From [Mycobacterium] stephanolepidis (GTDB lineage Bacteria; Actinomycetota; Actinomycetes; Mycobacteriales; Mycobacteriaceae), in contig NZ_AP018165.1 of the NCBI RefSeq assembly GCF_002356335.1, positions 2,418,001 through 2,482,000 of the forward strand: a stretch of 64,000 bases of DNA, given 5' to 3'. The notes beneath the pieces were generated by a model that worked only from the letters and a program-made list of their open reading frames with translations, searched no databases and had not been told where the DNA came from. The translations under genes were made by a program, and so were the position numbers. Shown here piece by piece: positions 9,182 through 17,876 of this stretch (position 1 is the stretch's first letter; each line of letters starts with the position of its first letter).

Positions 9182-10798
9182 GTGACCGCCCAGCCGGATT
9201 TTTCGTTGATCGTCGGCTATGGCACCGATATGGGCAATGCCGAGGACGCTGCGATGTCGTTCTGCGAGGCCCTGGAAGAGGCCACCGGGATCAAATCCGA
9301 GGCGATCGAGCTCAACCAGATTGATGTGGCGGACCTGCAGTCGGCCTCGCACTTCGTTGCGGTCGTCTCGACATTCGGCGACGGTGAGTTCACCGACAAC
9401 GCGCTGCTGTTCTGGGAGGCGATCAGTTCCGAGGCGGCCGACCGCCTGGAGAATCTGAGTTACGCGGTACTGGCACTGGGTGACAGTAGTTACGAGTTCT
9501 TTTGCAACGCGGGTCTGCTCCTCGATCAACGGCTGGAGGCCCTCGGCGCGGTCAAGCTCGCCGACCGCGTCGATGTGGATGGGCCGTATCTGCAGCTTTC
9601 GAAGGAATGGACCACCGACCTCGTCAAGCGCTTGTCCGCGGGTCAGGCCAATGTCTCGGCACCGATAGTCGTGACTGAGGCCCCCGTACAGCCCAAACGC
9701 GACCGCAACGAACCTGTCGAGGCACGATTGCTCGTCAACCGATTGCTCACCACCGCTGAATCCGATAAAGAAGTGCGCCACTATGAAGTGGACCTCACCG
9801 ACTCCGGAATCACCTATGAGGCAGGTGATTCGATCGCAGTGCACGCGAGCAACGACCCCGCCCTTGTCGCGGCGATACTTGCCGAGCTGGGCGTGGGCGC
9901 CGATCATCGGGTGGCCGGTCACGATGAGCCCCTTGGTGAACTGCTCTCCGATCACCTGGAGATCCGTACCCCCTCGCGCACTCTTCGCAGTGTGGTGGCT
10001 ACCCGAACGGACGACACGGACGCGGTCGCCGCGTTGGGTGGCGATGTCGTGCCCGCGCCGGGTTCCTGGTTGTACGGGAAGGATGTCCTCGACCTGATCA
10101 GGTTGGGGGAGCTGACCGTTGACGAGCTGGTGGACAATCTTCGACCGCTGCAGTTCCGCGACTACTCCATCGCATCGAGTCCGGTCGTCCATCCCGACAC
10201 TGTGCACCTGACCGTGGCGACCATCCGGTACGCCGATGCCGAACGTACCTATGGCGGGGTGGCATCGACCTTCCTGGCAGATCGTGGACAGACGATGCGC
10301 GTGCATCTGCGGCCCAACCACACCTTCCGGCTTCCGGCGGCCGACGTACCCATCATCATGATCGGGCCGGGAACCGGTATCGCTCCGTTCCGCGGTTTCC
10401 TGCAGGAGCGTCAGGCCACGGGTGCTCCGGGACGTTCGTGGCTGTTCTTCGGGGACCGGCGGCGTGCGACGAGCTTCCTCTACGGGGAGGAGCTACAGGG
10501 TTTCGTTGATTCGGGCGTCCTGACCCGGCTCGATCTCGCGTTCTCCCGCGACGGGGCTGAAAGCGAACCGAAACAGTATGTCCAGCACCGTATGTCGGAG
10601 AACGCGGCGGAGTTGTTCGCCTGGTTACAGGACGGTGCGTACGTGTACGTTTGCGGCGACGCCGACCACATGGCCAAGGACGTAGACGCCACCTTGCACG
10701 AGATCGTTGCTCGCTACGGCGGCATGGACGCCGCTGGTGCCCATGCGTACGTCAACGATCTCATCAAAAGCCATCGATACGTGCGCGACGTCTACTGA
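9182..10798 (+). CDS. Sulfite reductase flavoprotein alpha-like diflavin reductase
   Basis: 538 residues with a complete diflavin layout. The flavodoxin domain (residues about 8-150) has YGTDMGNAED, VSTFGDGEFTDN and LALGDSSYEFFC. A CPR-type FAD domain with linker follows (RDYSIASSP, GGVASTFLAD). The NADPH domain has IGPGTGIAPFRGF and YVCGDADHMAKDVD and ends in the characteristic terminal Tyr. It transfers electrons from NADPH to a hemoprotein or iron-sulfur partner. No sulfite reductase hemoprotein is adjacent, so the partner is unknown. The start is GTG. It is the only free-standing complete copy among three such modules in the window. Confidence 0.88.
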   Translation: MTAQPDFSLIVGYGTDMGNAEDAAMSFCEALEEATGIKSEAIELNQIDVADLQSASHFVAVVSTFGDGEFTDNALLFWEAISSEAADRLENLSYAVLALGDSSYEFFCNAGLLLDQRLEALGAVKLADRVDVDGPYLQLSKEWTTDLVKRLSAGQANVSAPIVVTEAPVQPKRDRNEPVEARLLVNRLLTTAESDKEVRHYEVDLTDSGITYEAGDSIAVHASNDPALVAAILAELGVGADHRVAGHDEPLGELLSDHLEIRTPSRTLRSVVATRTDDTDAVAALGGDVVPAPGSWLYGKDVLDLIRLGELTVDELVDNLRPLQFRDYSIASSPVVHPDTVHLTVATIRYADAERTYGGVASTFLADRGQTMRVHLRPNHTFRLPAADVPIIMIGPGTGIAPFRGFLQERQATGAPGRSWLFFGDRRRATSFLYGEELQGFVDSGVLTRLDLAFSRDGAESEPKQYVQHRMSENAAELFAWLQDGAYVYVCGDADHMAKDVDATLHEIVARYGGMDAAGAHAYVNDLIKSHRYVRDVY

Positions 10799-10802
10799 CG
10801 GT

Positions 10803-11180
10803 TCATTCCCGACCCGCGAGCCACTTGTCCAGCACTCGCCGGTCTCGTTTGGTCGGTCGACCGGCACCACGATCACGCGCTGCCACCAGGACCGGGGGAA
10901 GGGCGGGCTGCGCAGGTGTTCGATCGAGATAACAGGTCACGGCATCGGCAGCACCAACCCGTTTCTGGATCACCCGTACCACCTTCACGATCCGCGTGGT
11001 GTCACCGACCCGAGCGCGAACCTCGTCGCCGGGGGACACGGTCGTCGACGGCTTCGCCGGTCGATCGTTGATTCGAACATGTCCGCCTCGGCATGCGGCG
11101 GCGGCGTCCGGCCGGGTTTTTGTCAACCGGACCGCCCATAGCCACCGATCGACGCGTGACGACTCCATGTCCTCCATCAT
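10803..11180 (-). CDS. S4-domain RNA-binding protein (Hsp15-like)
   Basis: About 125 residues; a start at ATG 11168 would give 121. The core SSRVDRWLWAVRLTKTRPDA, followed by GHVRINDRPAKPSTTVSPGDEV, is a canonical S4 alpha-L RNA-binding fold as in E. coli Hsp15, which rescues stalled 50S-peptidyl tRNA complexes. A basic C-terminal tail (GRPTKRDRRVLDKWLAGRE) is typical. It ends four bases after the convergent diflavin reductase gene. It lies 15 bases downstream of the adenylyltransferase gene and may share its transcript. The start is uncertain because GGAGG lies only two bases before ATG 11168. Confidence 0.8.
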   Translation of the reverse strand: MMEDMESSRVDRWLWAVRLTKTRPDAAAACRGGHVRINDRPAKPSTTVSPGDEVRARVGDTTRIVKVVRVIQKRVGAADAVTCYLDRTPAQPALPPVLVAARDRGAGRPTKRDRRVLDKWLAGRE

Positions 11181-11194
11181 GAAGTGTCCGGGCG

Positions 11195-12019
11195 TCAAAC
11201 TTCCAGAACCTCCTGGTCGCGCAGCGACAGGATCTGCTCGATCTCGCGCTGCAGCCGTTCGTGACGAAACGGTGGGAAGTCGAGGGCGGCGGCGGTCCGT
11301 GCGGACAGGCGCGCGAACAGGTCCACGGTCTGTCGCAGTGCGTTGACGGTGTCGACGGCGTCGAAATGACCCCAGCATCCGTTGAGTTGTTCGCGAATGT
11401 CCGAGTCCATCCAGCTGTTCATCCGGGAGCCCAGGTATCTGGTGTCATGGGCGATGCCATGCCGCACGGTGTGGTCCCACTCGATGACTCGCAGCAGTTC
11501 TTCCTTGAGGTCCTGGTCACGTAGCTTGGCCGACCAGAGTTCCTCGCGTACCACCGATTTCGCACACATCAACGCCGCGGCGTAACCCCAGTGCAGACAC
11601 TCCTCGAACTCCTCCTCGTCCGGTAGCTCACCCTCGGGCGCACCCACCGACTCTGGGGCGGGCGCGAGATCGTCTTTGTCGAGGAGGACCAGAAAGGGTC
11701 TATCGTGCTGCGCGGTGGCCAGGTCTTCGGCAGGTACCAGGGTGAAGTCGAGCTTGCCGCCCGCGTAGTAGATCAGCCGGGTGGGATACCCGGTGTCTTC
11801 GTCTTCCAGACGCTCGACCACAAGGACCTCACCCAGGTCTGACCACCAGGAATCGTCGTCCGCCAGGTCATCGGGATCGGGCGCGTAGAGCTCGATATCC
11901 CGATCTGATAGTGGATGATCATCCCCGTTGGCAGCGGATCCGGTGACAATGACTGCCCGGACGGCGTCTGTCTCAGCGGCCCATGCGACCAACTTCTCAA
12001 GCACCTCACCGTAATTCAC
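11195..12019 (-). CDS. ANT(6)-like aminoglycoside adenylyltransferase family protein
   Basis: 274 residues. The N-terminal nucleotidyltransferase fold has GSAANGDDHPLSDRDIELY with the DxD metal pair. A third acidic position lies in KLDFTLVPAEDL. The C-terminal half (EECLHWGYAAALMCAKSVVREELW, IEWDHTVRHG) resembles the substrate-binding helical domain of streptomycin 6-adenylyltransferases (AadE family). Such enzymes move AMP onto streptomycin, but many chromosomal members are uncharacterised, so resistance is not proven. GTG 12019 is preferred over TTG 12055 because AAGGA lies seven bases before it. No mobile DNA flanks it, which suggests an intrinsic gene. Confidence 0.72.
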   Translation of the reverse strand: MNYGEVLEKLVAWAAETDAVRAVIVTGSAANGDDHPLSDRDIELYAPDPDDLADDDSWWSDLGEVLVVERLEDEDTGYPTRLIYYAGGKLDFTLVPAEDLATAQHDRPFLVLLDKDDLAPAPESVGAPEGELPDEEEFEECLHWGYAAALMCAKSVVREELWSAKLRDQDLKEELLRVIEWDHTVRHGIAHDTRYLGSRMNSWMDSDIREQLNGCWGHFDAVDTVNALRQTVDLFARLSARTAAALDFPPFRHERLQREIEQILSLRDQEVLEV

Positions 12020-12104
12020 GCCTACATCCTTGGCTGGCGGAGCCGCTGTTCTCAAGAGCTTTTCCGCGTGTCTGGCAGGTGTGTCCGGCGCGTCGGGTAG
12101 CCCG

Positions 12105-12380
12105 CTAGCCGGCGTTGTTCTTGTTGGTGCCGTCCGGCACGAACGGGTTGACCCCGGGCGGTGTCAACGGGTTGGCGCCGTCGTAGGTCGGCTGATGGGC
12201 ACCTTGCTGGTACTCGACGTCACCCGGCGCCAGGCACGGGTCAAACTCGGTGGCGTTGACACTGGGCTGGTTGGCGTAACACACCGGTGGGGGTTCCGGT
12301 GCCGCCGCCGCGACCGGCGCCCCAATCAGTGTCACTATTCCGAGGGCCATTGCCGAACTCACTGCCGTCAATACGCGCAT
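12105..12380 (-). CDS. Small secreted protein
   Basis: 91 residues with a clear Sec signal (LTAVSSAMALGIVTLIG, cleavage after VAAAA). The mature part is about 60 residues, rich in Pro, Asn and Gly, with two cysteines (PPVCYAN and FDPCLAP) that could pair. ATG 12380 has AGAGAGG seven bases upstream and places the basic start directly before the hydrophobic core. Function unknown. It stands alone upstream of the adenylyltransferase gene. Confidence 0.65.
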   Translation of the reverse strand: MRVLTAVSSAMALGIVTLIGAPVAAAAPEPPPVCYANQPSVNATEFDPCLAPGDVEYQQGAHQPTYDGANPLTPPGVNPFVPDGTNKNNAG

Positions 12381-12587
12381 GTCCACGCCTCTCTGCACTT
12401 TGAAACTCAGCTAACTGATTGTGCCGCGCTTCGCGACCGCCACAATTCATGTCTATCTATGCATATATGATTTTCAAGGCGTATGTCTAGATCGGCATGA
12501 GGGAAATCAGGAAGCTCTCATGGAGATTTCAGTTAATACTCAGAATACCTGCGCCGGGTATGGGTATTGGGCAGATGTGCCTGGCTT

Positions 12588-13262
12588 TCAGAGTTGCGCA
12601 GAGCGTTCGGGCCCATGGGCGAGCAGCATCTCGACGAGCTGCTCGATCAACTCGTCCTCGCCGACTGCTACGTCCTGGTGCAGCCACGCCGCGACGGCCT
12701 GGCCCACGCCCCCGATGATGAAATGGGCCAGTACGGGCAGATTGCCCTGATCGTCCCGCCGGAACCAGTCGCGCAGGTGCTGGGCGAACAGCGAGACGAA
12801 CATCGCGGTGGCTTCGAATCTCTTGCGGACCAGCACCGGGTTGACCTGGCTGGGGCTGTACAGCAGCTGTCCGATGCGCCGGTCGGCGTTGATGACGCGC
12901 ACCACGCTGGTGATACCGGCTCGCACCTGCAGGCGGGGTGGTGCCGCGGCCACCTCGGCCTCGACGGTCGAAGCAAGCCCCTCAACTGCCCAATCGAAGA
13001 TCGCGACGGCGAAGTCGTCCTTGTCGGCAAAGCTTTCGTAGAAATAACGTTGCGCCAGGCCAGAGCGCTGACAGACGGCGCGCAGGGTGAGGTCGCCGGG
13101 TCCGTCCGGGGCGCCGAGGATGTCCAACCCGACCTCCAGTAGCTGCCGTCGACGCCGGGCCAGGCGTTCGTCTGCAGGAAGGCCGCTGTAGGAGCGACCG
13201 GCGGGGGATGGCACCCGATCAGTCTTGCAGGAGCCGGTGTTGCCCGGGAATCGAACGGGCAT
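12588..13262 (-). CDS. TetR-family regulator of the adjacent acyl-CoA dehydrogenase genes
   Basis: About 224 residues. The N-terminal helix-turn-helix is LTLRAVCQRSGLAQRYFYESFADKD, preceded by RRRRQLLEVGLDILG. The C-terminal ligand domain is all-helical. It is divergent from two FadE genes, and the shared intergenic region carries a near-perfect 32-bp palindrome. The likely job is repression of those genes, relieved by an acyl-CoA (inference). The start is uncertain: ATG 13262 lies inside the operator and has no clear ribosome site, while GTG 13214 would also include the whole DNA-binding domain. Confidence 0.82.
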   Translation of the reverse strand: MPVRFPGNTGSCKTDRVPSPAGRSYSGLPADERLARRRRQLLEVGLDILGAPDGPGDLTLRAVCQRSGLAQRYFYESFADKDDFAVAIFDWAVEGLASTVEAEVAAAPPRLQVRAGITSVVRVINADRRIGQLLYSPSQVNPVLVRKRFEATAMFVSLFAQHLRDWFRRDDQGNLPVLAHFIIGGVGQAVAAWLHQDVAVGEDELIEQLVEMLLAHGPERSAQL

Positions 13263-13292
13263 TAATCTGAATGCGCTTGCATCCAGATTAAT
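13261..13292. promoter_or_regulatory. Palindromic TetR operator
   Basis: The arms ATTAATCTGAATGC (13261-13274) and GCATCCAGATTAAT (13279-13292) are inverted repeats with one mismatch in 14, around a four-base centre GCTT. The site lies between the divergent tetR and fadE genes, covering the proposed tetR start and about 47 bases before the fadE start. Confidence 0.72.
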
Positions 13293-13338
13293 GCGATTCA
13301 TCACCTTCACATCACCGACTCGACGCAACGGAGTGCAC

Positions 13339-14568
13339 ATGGACCTGGCCTTCTCGGCAGAGGAAGAACAATTCCGCACGGAGGTTCGGGAGTTCCTGGA
13401 AGAGAACCTCACGGAGGACCTGCGTTCGGCCGGGCGTCTGCAAACGAGTGTGTACAGCGACCATGAGGCGAGCCTGCAATGGCAGGCGATCCTGCATGAG
13501 AAGGGATGGGCCGCGCCGGCGTGGCCGGTGAAGTACGGTGGGCAGCCCTGGACTGTCGCGCAGCACTACATCTTCGCGGTCGAGTCCATGATTGCCGGGG
13601 CGCCCGCCCTGTCGCCCATGGGTATTCGGATGGTTGCGCACGCTATCGTCAAGTTCGGCACCCAGGAGCAGAAAGACTTCTTCCTGCCCCGCATCCTGAC
13701 CGGCGAGGTGTTTTTCTGCCAGGGATACAGCGAACCGGAATCCGGCTCCGACCTGGCGTCATTGCAGATGTCGGCGGTCGCCGACGGCGATGACTTCATT
13801 CTCAATGGTTCTAAGATCTGGACAACCCATGCCCGCGAAGCGAATTGGATGTTCGCCCTCGTTCGTACCACCAAGGGCCTGAAGAAGCAGCTCGGTATCA
13901 CCTTCATCCTCATCGACTTCACCTCGCCCGGAATCGATGTGAAGCCACTGGTGATGAGCTCGGGAGAGGAGGTGCAGAACGTCGTCTTCTTCGACAACGT
14001 GCGAGTGCCCAAAGCGAATGTCCTCGGTGAGGTCGACGAGGGGTGGACTGTCGCGAAGTACCTTCTCGAGTTCGAGCGTGGCGGTGGGGCAGTGGCGCCC
14101 ATGCTGCAGGTGGGTCTCGATCAGTTGAGCACCGCAGCCCAATCAGTACCCACCGAAAATGGCACCCTGGCAGCAGATCCCCTGTTCCGCGCCAAGCTCG
14201 CCGATCTCGCGATTCGTGTCGACGTGTTGGAAGTTCTTGAGCATCGAGTGCTGGCGGTTGTTGCCGGTGGCGGTAACCCCGGCACCGCATCCTCGATGCT
14301 GAAAATCCTTGGCACCGAACTTTCTCAAGCATTGACCACGCTCACGCTGGAGGCCGCCGGTCCGCGCGGTCGTGTGTATCAGCCCCATGTCACGAAGCCG
14401 GGTGGTCCGGTGGTCGAGTACACCCCGCCCGCCGACGGTTACCACAGCGGTGAGTTGTGGCAGGCGGTGGCACCGCTGCATTACTTCAACGATCGAGCTG
14501 GATCAATTTACGCCGGTTCCAACGAGATTCAACGCAACATCCTCGCCAAGGCCCAACTGGGTCTCTGA
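13339..14568 (+). CDS. Acyl-CoA dehydrogenase (FadE family), first of a pair
   Basis: 409 residues. It oxidises acyl-CoA to the 2-enoyl-CoA with FAD. The N-terminal helical domain is MDLAFSAEEEQFRTEV. The FAD-contacting beta-domain has GYSEPESGSDLASL and NGSKIWTTHA. The C-terminal domain ends in IYAGSNEIQRNILAKA. At the position of the MCAD catalytic Glu (YEGT) this protein has Ala (YAGS), so its base must lie elsewhere or in the partner subunit. A GGAG precedes ATG 13339. The second fadE starts 21 bases after its stop. Mycobacterial FadE pairs of this kind often form alpha2beta2 enzymes, including for steroid side chains, but nothing here fixes the substrate. Confidence 0.88.
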   Translation: MDLAFSAEEEQFRTEVREFLEENLTEDLRSAGRLQTSVYSDHEASLQWQAILHEKGWAAPAWPVKYGGQPWTVAQHYIFAVESMIAGAPALSPMGIRMVAHAIVKFGTQEQKDFFLPRILTGEVFFCQGYSEPESGSDLASLQMSAVADGDDFILNGSKIWTTHAREANWMFALVRTTKGLKKQLGITFILIDFTSPGIDVKPLVMSSGEEVQNVVFFDNVRVPKANVLGEVDEGWTVAKYLLEFERGGGAVAPMLQVGLDQLSTAAQSVPTENGTLAADPLFRAKLADLAIRVDVLEVLEHRVLAVVAGGGNPGTASSMLKILGTELSQALTTLTLEAAGPRGRVYQPHVTKPGGPVVEYTPPADGYHSGELWQAVAPLHYFNDRAGSIYAGSNEIQRNILAKAQLGL

Positions 14569-14589
14569 CAGACAAGAGCGAATATCACC

Positions 14590-15729
14590 ATGGATTTCAA
14601 CCTCACCGACGAACAGCAACTCCTCAAGAATTCTGTCTCGGACTTCCTGTCTCACCGCTACGCCCTGGATACCAGTCGACGCGCGGCGCGCTCGAGTGTC
14701 GGCTGGCAGCCGCAGGTATGGAAATCCTTCGCCGAGGAGCTCGGCATTCTCGGCGCACCACTGCCCGAGGACCGCGGTGGTCTGGGTGGGGGCGCAGAGG
14801 AAGTTCTTGTCATCGCCGAAGTGCTCGGGCAGCATCTGGTGGTCGAGCCATTCATCGGCACCGTGGTTCTCGGCGGCGGGCTGCTACGGCGCTCGAGCAG
14901 CGACCTTGCCGCAGAACTCGTCGGCGGTATTGCGGCCGGCGATGTTGTCACCGGATTTGCGGCCCTGGAGCCGACTTCCGGCCAGTCGTTTCATTCCGTG
15001 CGGACCACCGCGCGCCGTGAAGGACAGGACTGGGTACTCGACGGCGAGAAGATCGTGGTCAGTGACGCACCGCTCGCCACCCATCTGATTATCACCGCAC
15101 GGACCTCCGGTGCTGACGCAGACACCGCGGGTCTCACGCTATTCGCGATACCGTTCGATCCCGTTGATCCGCCGCCGGGGGTAGACGCACACCACTACCG
15201 GACGATCGATGACCATCACGCCAGCGATCTGGTGATAGCCGGCCTGCGCGTGCCGGATTCGGCGCGTATCTCGGAGGTGGACGAGGCGTGGCCGCTGATC
15301 GATGCCGCACTCGACGAGGCCACAGCCGCCACCGTGGCCGAGGCGGTGGGGATGTTGCGCAAGGTCCTAGCCGACACGGTGGAATACACCAAGCAGCGTC
15401 AACAGTTTGGCGTAGCCATCTCCAATTTCCAAGCGCTGCAACACCGCATGGTGAATATGCATATCGAGGTCGAGCAGGCGGTCGCGGCCTCCTATCTGGC
15501 CTCGCTCAATCTCGACGGCGCGCGCCGCACCCGGGCGGTGTCGGCCGCCAAGGCGACTATCGCGCGTGCGGCCAGGCTGGTGGGGCAGGAGGCCGTTCAG
15601 TTGCACGGCGGCATGGGCATGACCGAGGAGCTCGCCATCGGACATTACTTCAAGCGTCTCACCGTGATTGAGTCGGAATTCGGGAACCGAGACTTCCACA
15701 CCACGCGGTATCAGCACGCGCGCGACTAG
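14590..15729 (+). CDS. Acyl-CoA dehydrogenase (FadE family), second of a pair
   Basis: 379 residues. It opens MDFNLTDEQQLLKNSVSDFL and has the middle beta-domain and a C-terminal domain with QQFGVAISNFQALQHRMVNM and QLHGGMGMTEELAIGHYFKR, typical of ACADs. The short C-terminal end lacks the YxGTxEIQR loop seen in the partner. The 21-base spacing and the common upstream operator indicate one transcript. The two chains probably form a heteromeric dehydrogenase with one functional active site per pair (inference from known mycobacterial heterotetramers). Confidence 0.87.
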   Translation: MDFNLTDEQQLLKNSVSDFLSHRYALDTSRRAARSSVGWQPQVWKSFAEELGILGAPLPEDRGGLGGGAEEVLVIAEVLGQHLVVEPFIGTVVLGGGLLRRSSSDLAAELVGGIAAGDVVTGFAALEPTSGQSFHSVRTTARREGQDWVLDGEKIVVSDAPLATHLIITARTSGADADTAGLTLFAIPFDPVDPPPGVDAHHYRTIDDHHASDLVIAGLRVPDSARISEVDEAWPLIDAALDEATAATVAEAVGMLRKVLADTVEYTKQRQQFGVAISNFQALQHRMVNMHIEVEQAVAASYLASLNLDGARRTRAVSAAKATIARAARLVGQEAVQLHGGMGMTEELAIGHYFKRLTVIESEFGNRDFHTTRYQHARD

Positions 15730-15731
15730 AT

Positions 15732-16349
15732 CTATCCGACGAGATTGATCACCAGATTGATCGTGCACGCAATGATCACGGTGCCGTAGACGTAGCTGAA
15801 TAGACAGTGTTTCAAGACCACATCGCGGATATGCGACTCGGTGACGGCGGTGTCAGACACCTGGTACGTCATGCCGAGATTGAAGGAGAAGTAGTAGAAG
15901 TCGACGTAGCGCGGCGGCACGGTGGAATTGAAGTCGATTCCACCGGGGATGTCCTGGTAATAGATCCGCGCGTATCGAGCGGCGTAAATCGTGTGCAGCA
16001 TCGCCCACACGGTCAGGATCGCTCCGATGCACAGGCCCGCGTAAATACCCTTGTCCTCGTCATTGGCGGAGATCAGAAGTATTCCGATCGCGGACAGGCT
16101 GGCGACCAGGACCAGCAGCATTGCCACATCGCCGAGCTCGTCGTCCATGTCCTCGCTGCTCGCGCGGGCACGTGTCTGGTCCGGATCCATTGGCCACAAG
16201 ACAATCAGCGCCCATACGACACTGATGGCCGCGGCGACGATTACCACCGCGAGCAGGGCAACCTGCCAGCGCTGCAACAGCGTCCACGTCAGGATGCCGG
16301 CCGCCAACCCCACCACGAGTGCGATCCAGAATCGTCTGGTGCCGGTCAT
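15732..16349 (-). CDS. DUF1345 family membrane protein
   Basis: 205 residues with about five membrane segments: two at residues 8-52, two at 77-120 and one at the C-terminus. The loop IPGGIDFNSTVPPRYVDF followed by GMTYQVSDTAV is the DUF1345 signature. Function unknown. It is convergent with the FadE pair (two bases between stops) and lies downstream of the Hsp70-like gene on the same strand. Confidence 0.8.
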   Translation of the reverse strand: MTGTRRFWIALVVGLAAGILTWTLLQRWQVALLAVVIVAAAISVVWALIVLWPMDPDQTRARASSEDMDDELGDVAMLLVLVASLSAIGILLISANDEDKGIYAGLCIGAILTVWAMLHTIYAARYARIYYQDIPGGIDFNSTVPPRYVDFYYFSFNLGMTYQVSDTAVTESHIRDVVLKHCLFSYVYGTVIIACTINLVINLVG

Positions 16350-16406
16350 GGACCCTCCCGCTCGTATCGTCTAGCTCGACCGCCTGGCCTAAGCCAACAT
16401 TCGCCG

Positions 16407-17819
16407 CTAGGGATGGGGTGTGCTGGTCGCCGTCGTCGTGGTCGACGTGCGATTACTTGGCGACGGAGCATCGTCGCGGTCCTGCCACGCGATGAATAGT
16501 GCAGTGAATATGGCCGCCGAGAACACCGCTGCGGCAAGAAACCACAGGAACGGTCGCTGGAACCAGCGCATCCGGTCGGTGTCATGGTAGTCGCCCGGTC
16601 CGGGGCTGAAGGTCACCTCCGGGCGAGCGGCCGTGACCGGCGTCGAGTAGTCCTGATACTCCTGCAGTTCCGGGGAAGTATCGGCTTGGGACCAGGCAAA
16701 GCTATCGGATTCGACGGTGTCGATGGGCTTGGATGCCGGGCTTTTGGCGGTTTCCTCGCCCGTCGGCACCGGCCGCATCATGGTCGCTTCGAGCGATGGT
16801 GTCTCGTCTGGTTGACCGGCCATGACGGCGGCCCCGAATGCGGCGGCGAGCTGGGGCTGTGGTGCGGCGATGATCGGGCATCGCAATCGTTCGGAAAGCT
16901 GCTGGGTCACAAGAGGAATGGCGGCGCCGCCTCCGATGGTGAGGACAGCGCTGACGCCAGCGGAAGGAATGTTGTTGCGTTCCAGGGTTTCTTGGATGGT
17001 TGTGATCAACGCGGCAAGCGGGCCTCGGATCCGGTCTTCCAGCTCGCTTCGGGTGAGCCGCACATCGGCGGTGATGCCGGGCAGCTCGACCGGAACCACG
17101 GTCGTCGTGTCGGTCGACAGATGTTCCTTGGCCGCGCGGCACCGATCACGCAGGCGCGTCAACGCCCCCAAGGATGCTGTGCCGTCCGGATCCTGGTCGA
17201 GGCCGGTGAGGACCTGCGTCAACAGTTCCTGGTCAATGCGTTGCCCGGAGAAGTCGCGATGGCGAACAGTCTCGCCGATGGGCTCGAAATTGGTTGCGGC
17301 ATGGGCCAACGTGATGCTTGTGCCGGTTCCGCCGAGATCGCAGACGACGACGACTCCGTGATCGGGGAGGCGATCGCGCACGCTCACCAATGCCGCGCGT
17401 GCGTCGGGCACCAGCTTCATCGGCTTTCCGCCGGGCGCCAGGGCGGGCACTTTGTCGATGGCGGCGCGCAACGCGGTGATGGACTGCGCGCTCCAGTGGG
17501 CGGGTATGGCAGCCGCGAGTGCCGGAGGAGTCTGGAGACTCGCCACAACCGCCGCGTCGGCGACCATGACCCGGATGGCTTCTGCCATGACCCAATCGGC
17601 GCTGTGCACCGATCCGTCGGCTCCTACGATTCCGACGGGATCTCCGACGCGATCGACAAATCCGGTGAGGCCCAGACCAGGCTCCTTCGGGATGCCGACC
17701 TCCGAGGGCCGATCGTCATGCAGGGTGAGCATCGACGTCCGCACGACGGGAACGCCGTCAGGGTTGCCGTCGGTGGCGACCAGCTGTGTAGCCCCGATCG
17801 ACATTCCGAGTGAGTTCAT
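16407..17819 (-). CDS. Hsp70-like ATPase-domain protein with C-terminal membrane anchor
   Basis: 470 residues. An actin/Hsp70-type nucleotide fold spans about residues 1-345. The phosphate-2 loop is VCDLGGTGTSITL and the adenosine motif is VLTIGGGAAIPLV. The phosphate-1 loop is degenerate (SIGATQLV). No substrate-binding beta-domain follows. Instead there is an acidic linker, a membrane segment (PFLWFLAAAVFSAAIFTALF) and a Ser/Thr-rich tail of about 25 residues outside. Similar proteins occur in mycobacteria as Hsp70-family proteins of unknown role. A second ATG at 17804 is possible. Confidence 0.7.
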   Translation of the reverse strand: MNSLGMSIGATQLVATDGNPDGVPVVRTSMLTLHDDRPSEVGIPKEPGLGLTGFVDRVGDPVGIVGADGSVHSADWVMAEAIRVMVADAAVVASLQTPPALAAAIPAHWSAQSITALRAAIDKVPALAPGGKPMKLVPDARAALVSVRDRLPDHGVVVVCDLGGTGTSITLAHAATNFEPIGETVRHRDFSGQRIDQELLTQVLTGLDQDPDGTASLGALTRLRDRCRAAKEHLSTDTTTVVPVELPGITADVRLTRSELEDRIRGPLAALITTIQETLERNNIPSAGVSAVLTIGGGAAIPLVTQQLSERLRCPIIAAPQPQLAAAFGAAVMAGQPDETPSLEATMMRPVPTGEETAKSPASKPIDTVESDSFAWSQADTSPELQEYQDYSTPVTAARPEVTFSPGPGDYHDTDRMRWFQRPFLWFLAAAVFSAAIFTALFIAWQDRDDAPSPSNRTSTTTTATSTPHP

Positions 17820-17876
17820 TCCCTACCTGTTCGCCTGTTCGATTGTGATTCTAGGTGGGTGACCTTAAGGGAGGAC

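Noticed and set aside
13225..13338. Upstream extension of the first fadE gene
   Set aside because: The extra 38 codons cross the operator palindrome; ATG 13339 has a good ribosome site and begins the conserved N-terminus.
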